Shown one piece after another: positions 61,673 to 64,000 of a DNA stretch of 64,000 nt. Both the position numbers and the translations under genes were made by a program. Numbering within the stretch: the stretch's first letter is position 1; every line of letters starts with the position of its first letter. Where the stretch lies: positions 35,383 to 99,382 of the forward strand of contig JADGBM010000002.1 of assembly GCA_015231515.1 (NCBI GenBank), written 5' to 3'. Source of the stretch: Desulfobulbaceae bacterium (GTDB lineage: Bacteria > Desulfobacterota > Desulfobulbia > Desulfobulbales > VMSU01). Below the pieces are notes generated by a model. That model saw only the letters and a list, made by a program, of their open reading frames with translations, ran no database searches and was not told the DNA's origin.

Positions 61673-62329
61673 ATGCATCATAACTACCATAAACAGTTAG
61701 AAAAACTTAGGAAAAATTTTTTAGACCTTGGGCTTATTGTCGAAGATCGGGTCAGAAAGGCTTGTTCAGCTTTTAAGGACAATGACATGACGGACATCGA
61801 GTTTGTCATCAAATCTGACTATGAAATCGATGCAATGGAAATTGAAATCGAGGAGGAGTGCTTGAAGATACTGGCCCTCTATCAGCCAGTAGCCAAAGAT
61901 TTACGGTTCATCATTGCCTTGATCAAGATCAATAGTGAAATCGAGCGCATTGGTGATTATGCCGTTAAAATTGCCAGTAAGGTAAAATTTGTCAGTGAGC
62001 ATAGATGCCAGCAATTTCGCATGGATTACGCCCAAATGTCTGAGAAAGTTTTAGTCATGTTGAAAATGAGCCTTGATGCTCTGGTCCATTATGACGAGGA
62101 ACTCGCTAATCGAGTATTCATCCTGGATGACGAGGTGGATACCATGCGAAACAGTGCCTATGACATCATCAAAGAGCAATTACGCAAACAGCCTGAAAAT
62201 GCCGGGTGTCTATTAAATTGTTATCTTATCTCTCGTCATCTTGAGCGCATAGCTGACAGGGCAACCAACATTGCGGAGGAGGTCATCTATTTGGTTGGCG
62301 GTGAGATCGTCCGTGGTGACCGTATCTGA
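61673..62329 (+). CDS. phoU: Phosphate transport regulator PhoU
   Basis: 218 residues: two PhoU three-helix repeats with the D/E metal sites, e.g. EEECLKILALYQPVAKDLRF, IERIGDYAVKIA, and later ISRHLERIADRATNIAEEVI. PhoU holds PhoR/PstSCAB in the inactive state when phosphate is plentiful. Encoded upstream of pstC, which is a less usual order (it mostly ends the operon). Confidence 0.93.
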   Translation: MHHNYHKQLEKLRKNFLDLGLIVEDRVRKACSAFKDNDMTDIEFVIKSDYEIDAMEIEIEEECLKILALYQPVAKDLRFIIALIKINSEIERIGDYAVKIASKVKFVSEHRCQQFRMDYAQMSEKVLVMLKMSLDALVHYDEELANRVFILDDEVDTMRNSAYDIIKEQLRKQPENAGCLLNCYLISRHLERIADRATNIAEEVIYLVGGEIVRGDRI

Positions 62330-62346
62330 TTCCGGCAGGATTACTC

Positions 62347-63735
62347 ATGTCACCCTTAATGGTATTACTTTCACTCCTGCTCCTTTCTGCTGTGGGTTTT
62401 TATTGCGGACGCCGTAAGGCCCTTGTTGTTGGCCTGGCCTCGGGAACGGTACGCAATCTTCATTCCCGTCCTGTGTATTACGGCACCTTGACCGCACTCT
62501 GGTGCGGCTTGCCGGCGCTCATCATTTTTGCTTTTTGGCGGGCCATTGAGTCATCTATTATCGTCTCCATGATCATAAATACACTTCCACCGGAGATGAG
62601 TTCTTTGCCGACAGACAGCCTAGGCCTTATCGTCAATGAGATCAAGAACCTGGCAGCCGGAAACTCCTTTGGCGGCATAAAAACCCCGGAAATCGAAGCT
62701 GCCGCAAACTATTATACACATCTGCAGGCAATGAGCAGTGTCATTCAAAGTACAACTATGTTGGTAGTTGGCTTGGCAGCAGTTATTTTTGCCATAAATC
62801 GGATTTCGCCTCAGTTACGGGCCAGAAATCAGGTCGAGGCGGTTTTGCGAACCGGTATGATTTTTTGTTCAACCATCGCAATTTTTACCACTATCGGCAT
62901 CGTTCTCTCTGTCCTCTTTGAGGCCATCCGCTTTTTTCAAAAAGTTCCCCTTACGGATTTTCTCTTTGGACTACAGTGGAGTCCGCAGATGTCAATTCGA
63001 ACTGACCAAGTCGGTTCTTCAGGTGCTTTTGGTGCAGTGCCCGTTTTTACCGGCACTTTGATGATTTCGGCTCTAGCCATGCTGGTTGCTGTTCCTATTG
63101 GTTTAATGGCGGCCATTTATCTTGCTGAATATGCCGGCAAAAAAGTCAGGGCATCAGCTAAGCCCCTCATCGAGATTCTGGCTGGGATACCCACGGTTGT
63201 TTACGGTTTTTTTGCTGCCCTGGTGGTTGCTCCTTTCATTCGCGATCTAGGGGCGAAAGTGGGGATTTCTGTCTCCTCCGAGAGCGCTCTGGCTGCCGGA
63301 CTGATCATGGGAATTATGATTATACCCTTTATTATGTCCATTTCCGACGATGTTATTAATGCTGTACCGCAATCCTTGAGAGATGGCTCTTACGCCCTGG
63401 GGGCTACGAAGAGTGAGACCGTCAGGCTGGTGCTTCTACCGGCGGCCCTTCCTGGTATTGTCGGCGGGATCCTGCTGGCGGTTTCAAGGGCTATTGGCGA
63501 AACAATGATTGTGGTTATGGCGGCAGGGCTTTCCGCAAAGTTAACTGCCAACCCCTTACAGGCAGTCACTACGGTTACCGTCCAGATTGTAACGTTACTG
63601 GTTGGTGATCAGGAATTTGACAGCCCCAAGACCTTGGCAGCCTTTGCTCTTGGTCTCCTGCTTTTTCTGGTTACCCTGCTGCTTAATGTTACCGCCTTGT
63701 ATATTGTCCGAAGGTATCGTGAGCAGTATGAGTAG
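62347..63735 (+). CDS. pstC: Phosphate ABC transporter permease PstC
   Basis: 462 residues with an extended N-terminal membrane region (TMs about 3-20, 50-72, 125-145, 170-195), then the core permease with EAA-type loop SYALGATKSETVRLVLLPAA and RAIGETMIVVMAAG. Length above the common 300-320 residues reflects the N-terminal extension seen in some proteobacteria. 17 nt after phoU with ggcagg upstream. pstA and pstB are probably to the right of the window. Confidence 0.9.
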   Translation: MSPLMVLLSLLLLSAVGFYCGRRKALVVGLASGTVRNLHSRPVYYGTLTALWCGLPALIIFAFWRAIESSIIVSMIINTLPPEMSSLPTDSLGLIVNEIKNLAAGNSFGGIKTPEIEAAANYYTHLQAMSSVIQSTTMLVVGLAAVIFAINRISPQLRARNQVEAVLRTGMIFCSTIAIFTTIGIVLSVLFEAIRFFQKVPLTDFLFGLQWSPQMSIRTDQVGSSGAFGAVPVFTGTLMISALAMLVAVPIGLMAAIYLAEYAGKKVRASAKPLIEILAGIPTVVYGFFAALVVAPFIRDLGAKVGISVSSESALAAGLIMGIMIIPFIMSISDDVINAVPQSLRDGSYALGATKSETVRLVLLPAALPGIVGGILLAVSRAIGETMIVVMAAGLSAKLTANPLQAVTTVTVQIVTLLVGDQEFDSPKTLAAFALGLLLFLVTLLLNVTALYIVRRYREQYE

Positions 63736-63935
63736 GGGAACAGCTTGCTGTTAGCTGTTAGCCATTAGCTGTTGGCCGGTTGAGCTGAGCGGACAGTTCA
63801 TCTTAAATATGGAAAGGGTATGTCTCAACAACAAAAAACAACAATAGAACGAGTTAATAAAAGTCTTGCCAGGCGTTAAGGACATGAAGACGTTGGAAGG
63901 TTTATAAAATCTATTTGACCATTCGTGTATGAATG

Positions 63936-63975
63936 ACAGGCGGTATCCTCCCAGAGGTTGCCGCCTGTTTTTATT
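63936..63975 (+). terminator. Terminator candidate at the right edge
   Basis: ACAGGCGG (63936-63943) and CCGCCTGT (63961-63968) form an 8-bp stem, then TTTTATTT. The gap after pstC (63736-63935) has GTTAGC-rich repeats and no convincing gene. Confidence 0.65.
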
Positions 63976-64000
63976 TACAGCCACCTAGGGTGCTGAGATG

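Noticed and set aside
63820..63880. Tiny 19-codon frame after pstC
   Set aside because: Too short and with no supporting context.

Overview
The window is a chromosomal segment of a magnetotactic bacterium of the Desulfobacterota (former Deltaproteobacteria). The main evidence is a set of recognisable magnetosome proteins: MamK (actin filament), MamA (TPR), MamI, MamQ (LemA fold), two MamB/MamM-type cation diffusion facilitators, a MamL/LapA-like protein, PDZ and magnetochrome (CxxCH) proteins, and MamE/MamO-type trypsin-like proteins. They sit among FeoB, DtxR regulators, a second actin-like protein, many coiled-coil proteins and a polyferredoxin, which is the gene content known as mad genes in magnetotactic Desulfobacterota. 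Genus, and whether the mineral is magnetite or greigite, cannot be decided from the sequence alone.

Layout. 0-5 kb: a large hybrid histidine kinase and a CheY-like regulator. 5.1-8.6 kb: an iron-uptake block, with a DtxR-type repressor divergent from feoB, followed by a DtxR-FeoA fusion. 8.8-12.8 kb: a REC-HDOD protein and a second hybrid kinase, both leftward. 12.9-23.6 kb: a long rightward cytoskeletal operon with mamK, a HEAT-repeat protein and about seven coiled-coil or small proteins, ending in a response regulator. 23.7-27.5 kb, leftward: an unusual Ycf46/Clp-type AAA+ ATPase, its small partner (a paralogue of the protein just downstream of MamK) and a REC-PAS kinase. 27.7-33 kb: membrane/coiled-coil protein, small glycine-rich membrane protein, EcsC-like protein, a pseudo-receiver PAS protein, and a von Willebrand A protein anchored to a long coiled coil. 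33.1-36 kb: NarL-type two-component pair and a small HTH/receiver protein. 36.1-50.6 kb: the core mam operon (mamI, mamA, dihaem cytochrome, double MamI, mamQ, b-haem-like membrane protein, small acidic protein, CDF, PDZ-magnetochrome-NifX fusion, triple-PDZ protein, MamO-like protease/TauE, pseudo-protease, two metal-ribbon membrane proteins, MamL-like, second CDF, glycine-zipper proteins). 50.6-52.7 kb: PHA-type protein, ferredoxin with four 4Fe-4S motifs, and a second actin-like protein.

Right flank. 53-54.5 kb: a sodium/amino-acid symporter. 54.9-57.1 kb: a frameshifted SF1 helicase whose 5' half is missing exactly at a fragment of a tRNA 3' end (57077-57100). The same 24 bp recur at 61383-61406, next to the ordinary phoU-pstC genes. 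Between the two copies lie a three-gene leftward cassette with a HEPN protein, and two PEP-CTERM exoproteins. I read the two tRNA fragments as attachment-site scars, which would put the magnetosome cluster on, or next to, a tRNA-targeted island.

How the genes may work together: FeoB and the CDF proteins move iron. MamQ, MamL, MamI and MamB/M-type proteins shape the magnetosome membrane. The trypsin-like and PDZ proteins organise and process the lumen. The c-type haem, b-haem-like and Fe-S proteins could set iron redox state. MamK, the second actin and the coiled-coil/HEAT proteins would align the chain. The many two-component proteins suggest that magnetosome synthesis or magneto-aerotaxis is under environmental control.
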